A DNA stretch of 42,512 nucleotides from Bradyrhizobium lablabi (GCF_001440475.1 NZ_LLYB01000047.1:115720-158231), one strand, 5' to 3'. Numbered from the stretch's first letter, positions 9,791 to 17,800 are shown. Translations and numbers: made by a program. Notes: generated by a model from the letters alone, not told the origin.

Positions 9791-9880
9791 TGGCGGAGAG
9801 GGAGGGATTCGAACCCCCGATAGGCTTGCACCTATGCCGCATTTCGAGTGCGGTGCATTCAACCACTCTGCCACCTCTCC
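9791..9880 (-). tRNA. tRNA-Ser (anticodon CGA), probable integration site
   Basis: A 90-base class II tRNA with encoded CCA. On the minus strand the acceptor arm GGAGAGG (9880 side) pairs with CCTCTCC, followed by discriminator G and CCA at 9791. The anticodon stem CCGCA/TGCGG encloses the loop CTCGAAA, which gives anticodon CGA and reads UCG serine codons. There is a long variable arm (ATAGGTGCAAGCCTAT) and a T arm GGGGG-TTCGAAT-CCCTC. The integrase gene lies about 100 bases past the 3' end, so the island most likely recombined into the 3' half of this gene and restored it. Confidence 0.97.
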
Positions 9881-10202
9881 AGGCGCCGAAGCGGGCCGGA
9901 ATCGGCCCCCGTGGTCGGGCCGTGTTCTAGGCGAGGAAGGCGGGGCAGACAAGGCGCAAGGTGCGAGAAATTCGCAACCAAACGGGCCGGATGGCTTTCT
10001 TAAAAATGGGGTGGGACCGCCAGACGCGACAAAAACTGACGGTCCCGTGCCGCTGCTTTGAAATTCTGGCCGGGAAGTGCGGCTTCGCCGGTCAGCGGAG
10101 CGACGCGGGCGACGGTAGCAAGGCGCCGCGAAACGGCAACGCAAACTGGGTTTTAACCTAACCAGTCAACCTTACTACCCGCGCAAAACGTTAATCCAAG
10201 CG
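9881..10202. other. Intergenic region between tRNA-Ser and the ROK gene, no gene seen
   Basis: These 322 bases should hold the tRNA-Ser promoter and the 3' end of the ROK transcript. I see no convincing coding frame, no clear rho-independent terminator and no long repeat. Short open frames here are incidental to high GC. Confidence 0.5.
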
Positions 10203-11303
10203 CTAATCTTTGCCCTTCTTGGCCTTTTTCTCGTCCTTGCCGCTGTCTTTCCGCCGGTTGGTGAAGCGGGCGTTGCCTAGTCCGGTGCCGATGGTCAGCA
10301 CGCCCCAATGCTCGACATCCTGCATGAAGGGAACTTCGGAGAGACCCTGCACCACACCGTCATTGTGCATCAGGACGGCGGTGTCGTGATCGCCGATCTG
10401 CGGGATCGCCTCCACCAGGCTGGCCGGCAGATTGAACTTGGTGCTCTCCCAATTGCCGGGCAGGTTCTGCGCGCCCTTCTCGATCGAGCCGTCCTCGTTG
10501 ATGACGCCGGGGCACGCGATACCGATGAATGGCGCAAGCTTCAGGCCTTCGGTCTCAGCGGACGCGATCAGGTCCTTCAGCATCTTGACCAGCCGCTTGA
10601 CCGCGCCCTCGCGCGTCGGCTCGTCATCGGCATGCCGCCACAGCTCGGATGTCCACACCTCGGCCTTGGAAAGATCGGGCGCCTTCTTCCAGCGCGTTTC
10701 CACCACGCCGCAGCGGATGTTGGTGCCGCCGATATCGACCGCGAGGATGCTGTCATGGCCCTCGAAGATCCAGGACGGCGCCAGATGCAGCGTTCCGATC
10801 AGGCCGGCATTATCGGGATGAAAGCGGATCGGCACCAGATCGACGTCGAAATCCTCAGCCTTGAGAATGATATCGGTGCGGGCGATCGCGAGCTCGCCGA
10901 CGCGGCTCTGCCGGAAACCGCCGCCCACCACAATGCACTCGGTATCGGCCCACGCCTTGGTCTTGAGAAACCGCCCCGTGACATAGGCCAGCTCCTGGGC
11001 GAATTCCTCGATCGCGCCGTGCACCAGCGCGGCGGCGCCGACATCGTTGCCCGCCAGCGCCGCGTCCAGCTCGCTTTTCGCGATCTCGCCGCTGGACTTC
11101 TTCCCGAGCGGATCGTCGCCGTTTTTCTTCAGTGGCTTGCGGAGGTCATCCAGGATCTTGCGGAAAGCCCCCTTGCTGGCGCGGTCGCCCAGAAAGCCCT
11201 CGTCATCCTTCAATTCGACGTTGAAACTATCGACCTCGACGGACGGCAGGCGGGTGGCCCCGTGGCGGGCGATGCCCGTACTCGTAACGATTTCGTCTGC
11301 CAT
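10203..11303 (-). CDS. ROK-family (sugar kinase-like) protein with permuted motif order
   Basis: A 366-residue protein of the ROK/ASKHA fold. The phosphate-1 motif DIGGTNIRCG lies at residues 190-199, not at the N-terminus. It is followed by GIACPGVI (261-268), NLPGNW (280-285), the catalytic-base type ND (314-315) and phosphate-2 TIGTGLG (337-343), then a Lys-rich tail. The N-terminal half instead contains what is normally the C-terminal ROK piece: ECIVVGGGF (122-130) and DNAGLIGTL (164-172). I see no Cys-rich zinc motif (CxCGxxGC) and no ExGH motif. The order therefore looks circularly permuted. ROK members are glucokinases, other sugar kinases or regulators; no DNA-binding domain is evident. 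Substrate and activity are unknown. It is a single gene, with tRNA-Ser downstream and rplU divergent. Confidence 0.75.
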   Translation of the reverse strand: MADEIVTSTGIARHGATRLPSVEVDSFNVELKDDEGFLGDRASKGAFRKILDDLRKPLKKNGDDPLGKKSSGEIAKSELDAALAGNDVGAAALVHGAIEEFAQELAYVTGRFLKTKAWADTECIVVGGGFRQSRVGELAIARTDIILKAEDFDVDLVPIRFHPDNAGLIGTLHLAPSWIFEGHDSILAVDIGGTNIRCGVVETRWKKAPDLSKAEVWTSELWRHADDEPTREGAVKRLVKMLKDLIASAETEGLKLAPFIGIACPGVINEDGSIEKGAQNLPGNWESTKFNLPASLVEAIPQIGDHDTAVLMHNDGVVQGLSEVPFMQDVEHWGVLTIGTGLGNARFTNRRKDSGKDEKKAKKGKD

Positions 11304-11466
11304 TGCCCTTACCCCTGCCGTATCTCGCCGGCGACAACGGGCGGGGAACCCATTGGTTTCATGGGGACGAATGGCGAATAGACCCCCGACGCGCTATTCG
11401 CTACCCACTATTCGCCCATTCCGGCCCAAATCCTTCATTTTTGGCCGGTTTTTGGGCCTCTTTGCC

Positions 11467-11494
11467 TTGACTCCCGGCGTTCTCCGGCTATAAG
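11467..11494 (+). promoter_or_regulatory. Housekeeping-sigma promoter of rplU-rpmA
   Basis: A -35 box TTGACT (11467-11472) and a -10 box TATAAG (11489-11494) are separated by 16 bases. This is the best housekeeping-type promoter in the 364-base gap between the ROK gene and rplU. It implies a leader of about 165 bases before the rplU ATG. Confidence 0.65.
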
Positions 11495-11505
11495 TCCCGG
11501 CATCC

Positions 11506-11535
11506 GGCGCGGGATTTCTCGCGCCGCTTGTTTTT
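11506..11535 (+). promoter_or_regulatory. Hairpin plus T-run in the rplU leader (possible attenuator)
   Basis: GGCGCG (11506-11511) can pair with CGCGCC (11520-11525). GCTTG and five T follow, a few bases after the likely transcription start. This resembles a small intrinsic terminator inside a ribosomal-protein leader. A second GC-rich pairing (CCCGGAC with GTCCGAGGCCGGG) is possible near 11610-11645. Ribosomal protein operons are often controlled through leaders, but no known L21 leader was recognised by name. Confidence 0.35.
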
Positions 11536-11667
11536 GCGCGAAATCTCAAGGGGTTTGCTCCCCGGCCGCGCGAAAATCGTACCCATAACGACTGAACAAG
11601 AAGCCGACCCGGACAGCCCTTTCGGGAATATGTCCGAGGCCGGGATCGAACACGAAGGAATAAAACG

Positions 11668-12150
11668 ATGTTCGCAGTCATCAAAACCGGCGGCCGGCAG
11701 TACCGCGTCGTTCCGGATGATGTGCTCGAGATAGGCAAGATCGCCGGCGACGTCGGCACGATCGTGCAGCTTGGTGAAGTTCTGGTGGTCGGCGGTGACA
11801 CGCCGGTGCTGGGCACGCCGACGGTGGCAGGCGCATCCGTTGCGGCCGAAGTGCTGGACCACAAGCGCGGCCCGAAGGTGATCGCGTTCAAGAAGCGTCG
11901 CCGCAAGAATTCGCGCCGCAAGCGCGGCTATCGCGACGAGATCACGGTGCTTCGCATCACCGAGATCCTGACCGATAACAAGAAGCCTTCGATCGGCCCG
12001 CGGCCGAAGAAGGAAAAGGTCGCAGCTCCTGCCGCCGAGGGCGACGAGGCGCCGGCCAAGAAGAAGGCGCCCGCGAAAAAGGCTGCGGCAAAACCCGCAG
12101 CAAAGAAGGCCCCGGCCAAGAAGGCCGCGGCGAAGAGCGAGAAGAAGTAA
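11668..12150 (+). CDS. rplU: 50S ribosomal protein L21
   Basis: L21 of the large ribosomal subunit, 160 residues. The conserved domain occupies about residues 1-103: MFAVIKTGGRQYRV at the start, DHKRGPKVIAFKKRRRKNSR and the GYRDEITVLRITEI block. The remaining ~55 residues are a low-complexity Lys/Ala/Pro tail (KKAPAKKAAAKPAAKK), which is unusual in L21 at large but common, as I recall, in Bradyrhizobium relatives. The ATG is preceded by AAGGA at a good distance. rpmA follows 92 bases downstream in the usual L21-L27 operon. Confidence 0.98.
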   Translation: MFAVIKTGGRQYRVVPDDVLEIGKIAGDVGTIVQLGEVLVVGGDTPVLGTPTVAGASVAAEVLDHKRGPKVIAFKKRRRKNSRRKRGYRDEITVLRITEILTDNKKPSIGPRPKKEKVAAPAAEGDEAPAKKKAPAKKAAAKPAAKKAPAKKAAAKSEKK

Positions 12151-12242
12151 CGCGTCTCGACGAAAAGTTGAGGCGTGAGAAAAAGTGAAATGATTCCGTC
12201 AAGGAATTGATCTAGAAATATTCGAGAAGTCGGAGACGAGCC

Positions 12243-12512
12243 ATGGCTCACAAAAAAGCAGGCGGTTCATCGCGAAACGGTCGCGATTCAGCGGGCAAGC
12301 GCCTTGGCATCAAGGCCTACGGCGGCGAACATGTGATTCCCGGCAACATCATCGCGCGTCAACGCGGCACCACCTGGCATCCCGGCCTTAATGTCGGCAT
12401 GGGCACCGACCATACTCTCTTCGCGAAGGTCGAAGGTCATGTCGAGTTCCGTGCAAAAGCCAATGGTCGCACTTTCGTATCGGTAGTTCCGATGACGGAG
12501 GCGGCCGAATAG
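12243..12512 (+). CDS. rpmA: 50S ribosomal protein L27
   Basis: L27, 89 residues, normal length. It starts [16 protein letters not shown], the standard N-terminus that reaches toward the peptidyl-transferase centre. [20 protein letters not shown] and [20 protein letters not shown] are the family signature blocks. It is co-transcribed with rplU and followed by a strong terminator at 12574. Confidence 0.98.
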   Translation: MAHKKAGGSSRNGRDSAGKRLGIKAYGGEHVIPGNIIARQRGTTWHPGLNVGMGTDHTLFAKVEGHVEFRAKANGRTFVSVVPMTEAAE

Positions 12513-12573
12513 ACGGTGGACAAAATTCGAGTCCGCCGGGTCCTGTTGAACCGGCGGAGTCGAAAAGGGCTCC

Positions 12574-12604
12574 AGGGGAGGCGGGAAACCGGCCTCCCCT
12601 TTTT
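12574..12604 (+). terminator. Rho-independent terminator after rplU-rpmA
   Basis: AGGGGAGG plus CGG pairs with CCG and CCTCCCCT around a GAAA loop, with one bulged G, and is followed directly by a T-run ending at 12604. It separates the ribosomal operon from the acetyltransferase gene. Confidence 0.85.
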
Positions 12605-12636
12605 AATTTGCGCATTTTCGCAATCAGGAGCCCGAC

Positions 12637-13233
12637 ATGTTGCAGGACATCCCGATCCAAACCTCGTCCTTGCGTCAGGCGAGTAGCTGCGTCCTCGAGA
12701 CCGAACGGCTGACGTTGCGCCGGCCGACGCTCGCGGACGTAAAAGCGATTGCGCATCTCGCCAATGATCGCCGCATTGCGGAAAACACCCGCCGCCTGCC
12801 GCATCCCTATTTGCAGGATCATGCGGTCGAGTTCGTGCGCGCCAAGGCTGCCGACAATAACGAGACGGTGTTTCTGATCGAACAGAACTATTCGCCGATC
12901 GGCATGGTTGGCATCGATCGCAGCGAGCCGGACGCGCCGGAGCTCGGCTATTGGCTGGGGGTCGCGCATTGGGGCCAGGGTTTCGGCACCGAAGCCGCGC
13001 GCGCGATGATCGATTTCTTCTTCGAGGAGTTTGACGACGAGCACCTGATTTCCGGCGCCCGCGTCGCCAACCCGGCGTCGCGCAACATTCTGGAGAAATG
13101 CGGCTTCCAGTGGAGCGGCGTCGAACTGCACCGCTTCGAGGCGCTGGGATCCTCAACCCCGGTCGACCGCTTTCGCCTGACGCGCGGCGTGTGGACGTCG
13201 CTGAAGAACTGGGGAAGCTCGACGAGAAGGTAG
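12637..13233 (+). CDS. GNAT-family N-acetyltransferase (RimJ/RimL-like)
   Basis: A 198-residue acetyltransferase of the GNAT fold. The N-terminal part has LETERLTLRRPTLADVKAI, the typical RimJ/RimL-type entry. The acetyl-CoA pyrophosphate-binding region is WLGVAHWGQGFGTEAARAMI at about 107-126. The C-terminal hallmark NPASRNILEKCGF follows at about 146-158. The acceptor substrate is unknown; members acetylate protein N-termini, antibiotics or small molecules. The ATG at 12637 follows AGGAG with good spacing. It lies just after the rplU-rpmA terminator, so it probably has its own promoter. Confidence 0.9.
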   Translation: MLQDIPIQTSSLRQASSCVLETERLTLRRPTLADVKAIAHLANDRRIAENTRRLPHPYLQDHAVEFVRAKAADNNETVFLIEQNYSPIGMVGIDRSEPDAPELGYWLGVAHWGQGFGTEAARAMIDFFFEEFDDEHLISGARVANPASRNILEKCGFQWSGVELHRFEALGSSTPVDRFRLTRGVWTSLKNWGSSTRR

Positions 13234-13238
13234 TTCGC

Positions 13239-13261
13239 ACCCTCCCCCTCCAGGGGAGGGT
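13239..13261. repeat. 23-base palindromic repeat, copy 1
   Basis: A G/C-rich partial palindrome (centre CCCTCCAGGGG). It is identical over 23 bases to 38978-39000, at the right end of the larger element at 38841-39000. It sits in the 38-base gap between the convergent acetyltransferase and EamA genes, where a hairpin could act as a bidirectional transcript end. Confidence 0.8.
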
Positions 13262-13271
13262 AAGAAAGAGA

Positions 13272-14186
13272 TCACGCCGGCGGATTGACCACCGCTTCCT
13301 CGCGACCCAACTTCTGCTCGCGCAAGAAGATGTAGAACCCCGCGCCGATGATGATCGCCGCGCCGATCAGGGTCGAGACCGACGGCACGTCGCCCCACAC
13401 CACGAAGCCGAAAATCACCGCCCACACGATCATCGAATATTGATACGGCACCACGACGCTGGCCGGCGCCAGCTTCAGCGAACGGTTGATGCACAAGAGC
13501 GCAAAGACGGAAATCACGCCCGCCGCGGCAAACAGGCCGAGACTGCCGAGCGTCGGCGTCACCCAACCGATCGGCGACATCAGCGCGCCGAGCAGAAAGG
13601 TGCCGCCGAACTGCGACGTCGTCAGCACGATATCCGGCGTGTCGCGCAGCGAGCGCGTGATCAGCATCAGGAACGCAAACGACAGGCTGCCGCCGAGCGC
13701 GATCATCGCCGGCCAGCTTACCGTCTGTGTGGAGGGGCGCAGCGCGATCAGTACGCCGCAGAACCCGATCAGGATCGCGGTCCAGCGCCGCCAGCCGACG
13801 CGCTCGCCGAGCACGATGCCTGACAATGCCGTGACAAAGATCGGCGAAGCCAGATAGTAAGTGATGACGTCGGCGAGCGGCAGATAGACGGTGGCGAGAA
13901 AGAAGGCCGCGACCTCGAGCGTCGAAAGCGTCACGCGCAGCAACTGCAGCCACGGCCGTTCGATGCGCTTGAATTCGGCGCGCTGCTTCCAGATCACCGG
14001 CAACAGCACAAGCAGCGCCGCGCAGGCGCGCAGCCATAACAACTGGCCGACCGAATAGGTCGCGACCATGAATTTTCCGAGCGCGTCGCCGAACGAGAAC
14101 ATGAAGATTGACAGCAGCATCAAGCCGATGCCGGCCAGTCGCGCCGAACGCTCGTCATAGGTGGAGATTTTGGCGAACAGGCTCAT
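13272..14186 (-). CDS. EamA/DMT-family inner-membrane transporter
   Basis: A 304-residue drug/metabolite-type exporter with about ten predicted membrane helices in two EamA repeats, for example LAGIGLMLLSIFMFSFGDAL near the start and VVPYQYSMIVWAVIFGFVVW in the second repeat. The start MSLFAKISTYDERSARLAG at 14186 fits family length. The frame continues upstream to 14522, but that stretch is not membrane-like and would overlap the divergent MaoC gene. The C-terminus is short and cytoplasmic (FLREQKLGREEAVVNPPA). The substrate cannot be deduced. Confidence 0.93.
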   Translation of the reverse strand: MSLFAKISTYDERSARLAGIGLMLLSIFMFSFGDALGKFMVATYSVGQLLWLRACAALLVLLPVIWKQRAEFKRIERPWLQLLRVTLSTLEVAAFFLATVYLPLADVITYYLASPIFVTALSGIVLGERVGWRRWTAILIGFCGVLIALRPSTQTVSWPAMIALGGSLSFAFLMLITRSLRDTPDIVLTTSQFGGTFLLGALMSPIGWVTPTLGSLGLFAAAGVISVFALLCINRSLKLAPASVVVPYQYSMIVWAVIFGFVVWGDVPSVSTLIGAAIIIGAGFYIFLREQKLGREEAVVNPPA

Positions 14187-14376
14187 TGGCGGGCGCGACG
14201 TTTCCGGTGGTTCCCAGTGACGGCCGGACGTGCTTCGGCCCTCCACGTTCTTGCGCCGCTGTTTTAAGCAAGTGGACGCCTGGGACAAGCCCGGGCACGA
14301 TGAATTGAACCAATTGTCGCAGCGGCCACCCTCTGCGATACCGGTACACCTCTGAGAAGCGCCACAGGAAATCGAC

Positions 14377-14859
14377 ATGACCGACTTCGACCCCGCCCAG
14401 CATCGCATGATCAGCGAACAGCGCTGGTTCGAGGATTTTGTGCTCGGCGAACGCTTCGTGATTCCAAGCCGGACCCAGACCTCGGCGGTGTTCGCCGCGT
14501 TCCAGACCGCGAGCGGCGACACCCATCCGGTCCATTACGACGTCGAATATTGCCGCGCCCGCGGCATGCCGGACCTGCTCGCGCACGGCTTCCAGACCCT
14601 GGTCCACACCGCGCCGGGCGCCGGCCTGTTTCCCTACATCGTCGAGGAATCGCTCGTCGGCTTCCTCGAACAGTCGAGCAAGTTCTTGAAGCCGGTCTAT
14701 GCCGGAGACACCATCTATCCCGCACTCGAAGTGATCGAGCTCGTCCCTGGCCGCAGCACCGGCGTGGTGACGTTACGCTCGACCGTGTTCAACCAGCGCA
14801 AGGAATTGGTGCTGGAGGGAATGCAGAAGTTTTTGATCCGGCGCCGGCCGGCGACTTAG
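14377..14859 (+). CDS. MaoC-like hot-dog dehydratase family protein
   Basis: A 160-residue single hot-dog domain of the MaoC type. The hydratase motif is visible in FQTASGDTHPVHYD: Asp48 and His53, followed by MPDLLAHGFQTL. Such proteins usually hydrate enoyl-CoA or related CoA thioesters in the cytoplasm. The C-terminal strands (GVVTLRSTVFNQRKELVLEG) complete the fold. The gene overlaps the 3' end of the convergent PAP2 gene by four bases. No pathway partner is next to it, so the substrate is unknown. Confidence 0.88.
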   Translation: MTDFDPAQHRMISEQRWFEDFVLGERFVIPSRTQTSAVFAAFQTASGDTHPVHYDVEYCRARGMPDLLAHGFQTLVHTAPGAGLFPYIVEESLVGFLEQSSKFLKPVYAGDTIYPALEVIELVPGRSTGVVTLRSTVFNQRKELVLEGMQKFLIRRRPAT

Positions 14860-15845
14860 TAGGCAGGCGATTTCCATTCGTCCTTGGCTTGGGTGATGAG
14901 CCCGGGGATTGATGGACATTGCTGCAGGATATCGAAGATCCTGATCGCAAGCTGTCGCCCCGCCTTGCTGTCGGACGGAAAATGCAACCCCAGCACTTCA
15001 CGATTGCGGGCGATCCGCGCCGCCATCTGCTGCAACGGCGATCTGCCGGGATTAGGTGGTGGCGGATTGTCCGGCGCAGGCCCAGTCGTTAAGGGAGACG
15101 GAGCGCTTGCGGCGGCCGGCATTACAGCCGCCAGAATCAGCGCGATGAGATAGGCTTCGGTCGCGTGGCCACTTGGAAACGAAGCATGACCGGGCACTTC
15201 GATCGGCGGCAATAAAGCCGGCGAATATTGCGACGGCCTCGCGCGCTTGAAATCCATCTTGTAGTGCATCACCACAAACTGCCCAACTACGTTCGCAATC
15301 GTGACGAGTTGATGGGTCAGTGGCGCAGACTTGGAATTGCACATCAGGATGCCACGAAACCACGCCCAGGGATTGGTGCGTTGCGCCAGCGCCTCCGCCA
15401 TGACACCGGATCGATATTCGATAAGCGTGACCACTTCTTTCAGTTCCTTGTCAAAGGCGGCGGCGTTAGCGGGAAGAAACGCTGCCAGTTCGTTGTGAAA
15501 CTGATCCCATAGAGTGTTTCCCGTAGCAGTATCTGTCACTCGCACGAATTCACTGAGAATGGTGAGAGCAAACAGTTTCCCGTCCCAATACTTCGGCGGA
15601 AAGACGGTCGGCTGGGCGTTAATCCACTGAGACGCAAAATCCGCCGGCGGCCATTTGTAGCCGTGGTACCAATCCTCCATCACACCGTTGTGGTCCGGCA
15701 CGGTTGCCAGCGCCGGAGAAACGCCGATAGGCCTAAACACGCCCGAGCGCCCTGAAGACGAAGCGCCCGTGGAGAAGTCAAAGTCAAAATCAAAATCGAA
15801 ATCGAAATCAAAGTCGAAATCGGCCGATCCAATTCCACCCGTCAT
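14856..15845 (-). CDS. PAP2/vanadium-haloperoxidase-type protein with an N-terminal Asp-Phe repeat
   Basis: A 329-residue protein of the PAP2/haloperoxidase superfamily. All three phosphate/vanadate-binding motifs are intact: K196-x6-R203-P204, PSGH at 224-227, and R282-x5-H288-x3-D292. Members are acid phosphatases or vanadium-dependent haloperoxidases; sequence alone does not decide. No signal peptide is visible. Residues 9-24 are eight consecutive Asp-Phe pairs, followed by a Ser/Gly linker, a highly unusual N-terminus. A Pro-rich insert (about 248-270) separates motifs 2 and 3. It starts 38 bases after the stop of the cyclase-TPR gene on the same strand, so they probably form one operon. 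The opposing subtilase gene is nearby. Confidence 0.85.
   Translation of the reverse strand: MTGGIGSADFDFDFDFDFDFDFDFSTGASSSGRSGVFRPIGVSPALATVPDHNGVMEDWYHGYKWPPADFASQWINAQPTVFPPKYWDGKLFALTILSEFVRVTDTATGNTLWDQFHNELAAFLPANAAAFDKELKEVVTLIEYRSGVMAEALAQRTNPWAWFRGILMCNSKSAPLTHQLVTIANVVGQFVVMHYKMDFKRARPSQYSPALLPPIEVPGHASFPSGHATEAYLIALILAAVMPAAASAPSPLTTGPAPDNPPPPNPGRSPLQQMAARIARNREVLGLHFPSDSKAGRQLAIRIFDILQQCPSIPGLITQAKDEWKSPAY
15774..15821 (-). repeat. Hexanucleotide-type repeat tract encoding eight Asp-Phe units
   Basis: A 48-base tract of eight hexamers of the form GA(C/T)TT(C/T), read on the minus strand and in frame. The units differ at the third codon positions, so the repeat is purer at protein level than at DNA level. 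Gain or loss of a unit would keep the frame and only change repeat length. Confidence 0.9.
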
Positions 15846-15883
15846 CGCTACCCTCCTATGCTCGCCTCGATGAAGCTCCGCGG

Positions 15884-17668
15884 TTAATGGGGCAGGCCTG
15901 CCTTGCTTAGATGCTCGATGTGTTTTTCCTTGAGATCTGGAATCTGAAAGGGCTGAAGCGTCTGCTCGAATCTGCTCAAGCGGAACGCCGGGTCCATCTC
16001 CAAATACTTTCTTCCCGCCTCGCGGGCCTCCTCGATCCGGCCGAGCGCCGCCAGCCCCGCAGCCAGGTATCTCAAATTGGCCGTATGGCGCGGACTTTCA
16101 TTGGCCCCCATGGAGGCCCACTTCACGGCTTCCGCGTAATTGCCGGTGGCGTAATAAGCGAGACCCAGAAGGGCGTAATAATAGAACAGGCTTCGGTCCA
16201 GCGGCGACAATCTTAATGCATGCTCGGCATGCCTTACGGCTTGCTCGCCGCGCCCGATGTAACTCAACGTCGGACTCGACAGCAACCAGGCGAGGGAGTG
16301 GCTGGGACAAGCCGCGAGGGCACGATCGAAGTAGACCAGGGCGCTGTCATAGTCATGAGAGAGCCATGATTTCAGGTGGCCGTAGGTCGCGAGTGCGAGA
16401 GCATTCTGGCCATCCAGCTCGATGGCCCTGGCAGCGAGTTCAAGAGCCTTGGCACGATCTGCGGCCGGGTCAACCGACCAGCTTTGCCCGAGCCACAAAC
16501 CATACCAGCGCGCCGCCCAGGCGATCGGCATAGCGAATTCAGGATCCTCCGCCATCGCCTTTTCCAGAAAATCTCGCGCCTGCATGAAGGTGCTCTTGTC
16601 GAGACTGTGCATGATATGCAGCGCGCGTAGCGTGCAGTCGTAGGCGCTGAAGTTTTCCGGTTTCTTCCTCATCGCATTGCGCAATTCTGCGGCGCGCACA
16701 TTCGGCGCGATGCCGCCGACAATCTTTCTGACGATGCGATCCTGAACATCGAACAATTCGCTCGGCGCAACCTCCGATTTTTCGCCCCAAAGCGTGGTGC
16801 CAGATTGGCTGTCACAGAGCTCCACCGATACACGCACCTGCCGTTCGGATCTTCGCAGGCTGCCGCTTAAGACATAGCGGACCCCGAACATCCGGCCGAC
16901 CTCGCGGGGATCCGAACGACGCCCGCGATACGCAAGCGTCGAACCGCGTGAAATCACCATAAGCTCACGCAATCCGGCCAGGGAAAGTGTGATATCCTCC
17001 ACACATCCATCGCAAAAATAATCGTCCTCCGGATTGCCGCCGCTGTTCTCCAGTGGCAGCACGGCGATCGATGGTAGCCGTCCGGCTGGTTGTATATGCG
17101 GAACCTCGATCTGATGATCCGCAATGTCGAGGGCGAACGCGCGCACCGGATACTCGAAGTTCTTTAGATTCAGCGGACCAAGGTCCTGCATCGCCGTACC
17201 GACGCTGCCACGCACAAGATTGTGAACGGCCTCGGAAACAACGATGCCGCCGGTCGGCGCATGCTCTTGAAGCCGCGCTGCGAGATTCACGCCATCTCCG
17301 AACACGTCGAAATCGGTCGTAATAATGTCGCCGACATGCACGGCGATGCGCAGCGCGATCGATGGCAGCTCACCACCGGCGTTCTGCACCTGTACGACGC
17401 GCTGGACGTCAGCCCCCCACTGCACCGCGTCGAACGCGCTGGGGAATTCGGCCAGAACGCCGTCACCGGTCGACTTCACTATCCTGCCGCGGTGTAACGC
17501 CGCTTGCGGATGAAGGACATTACTGAGGATGGCCATCCAGCGCTGATGGGTGCGTGTTTCGTCACGCGCCATCAGGATCGAGTAACCGGCGATATCGACA
17601 AACGCGATGGCTGCAAGCCGGCGTTCCATGCGTGGAGCGCTATCGCCGTTAGGTGGGCAACTGGACAT
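15884..17668 (-). CDS. Class III adenylate/guanylate cyclase with TolB-like and TPR regions
   Basis: A 594-residue soluble signalling protein. The class III cyclase domain (about 15-180) has a complete active site: metal Asp25 (FVDIAGYS) and Asp69, adenine-type Lys65 and Asp125 (GDGVNLAARL), Asn128 and Arg132, so it is likely a true adenylyl cyclase. A TolB/CadC-like segment follows (SIAVLPLENSGG at about 204-215, then YVLSGSLRRSERQVRV). Residues about 320-590 form TPR-type helix pairs. This architecture is widespread in Bradyrhizobium. The start could also be Met14 at 17629 (MERRLAAIAF), where many relatives begin. It is probably transcribed with the PAP2 gene behind it, and its 5' end faces the subtilase gene across about 130 bases. 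Confidence 0.92.
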   Translation of the reverse strand: MSSCPPNGDSAPRMERRLAAIAFVDIAGYSILMARDETRTHQRWMAILSNVLHPQAALHRGRIVKSTGDGVLAEFPSAFDAVQWGADVQRVVQVQNAGGELPSIALRIAVHVGDIITTDFDVFGDGVNLAARLQEHAPTGGIVVSEAVHNLVRGSVGTAMQDLGPLNLKNFEYPVRAFALDIADHQIEVPHIQPAGRLPSIAVLPLENSGGNPEDDYFCDGCVEDITLSLAGLRELMVISRGSTLAYRGRRSDPREVGRMFGVRYVLSGSLRRSERQVRVSVELCDSQSGTTLWGEKSEVAPSELFDVQDRIVRKIVGGIAPNVRAAELRNAMRKKPENFSAYDCTLRALHIMHSLDKSTFMQARDFLEKAMAEDPEFAMPIAWAARWYGLWLGQSWSVDPAADRAKALELAARAIELDGQNALALATYGHLKSWLSHDYDSALVYFDRALAACPSHSLAWLLSSPTLSYIGRGEQAVRHAEHALRLSPLDRSLFYYYALLGLAYYATGNYAEAVKWASMGANESPRHTANLRYLAAGLAALGRIEEAREAGRKYLEMDPAFRLSRFEQTLQPFQIPDLKEKHIEHLSKAGLPH

Positions 17669-17800
17669 CGCTCAGCACCACGCACATTTATTTTTGGCCG
17701 ACTTGTTAGTTTTCTATTATGCTCCCCCTGATTGCAAGGTCCAGTTTGAAAATAGGACTACCCCAAGCGCTGCCGAATTGCACAACCGGAGCGATTGATC

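Noticed and set aside
9693..9866. N-terminal extension of the integrase reading frame to 9866
   Set aside because: It would be translated from inside the tRNA-Ser gene; the family N-terminus begins at the ATG at 9692.
14187..14522. N-terminal extension of the EamA transporter
   Set aside because: Not membrane-like and overlaps the divergent MaoC gene; the usual start is at 14186.
15688..15873. Plus-strand frame encoding a Lys-Ser repeat
   Set aside because: It is the reverse complement of the Asp-Phe repeat tract inside the PAP2 gene, whose frame has a full catalytic domain.
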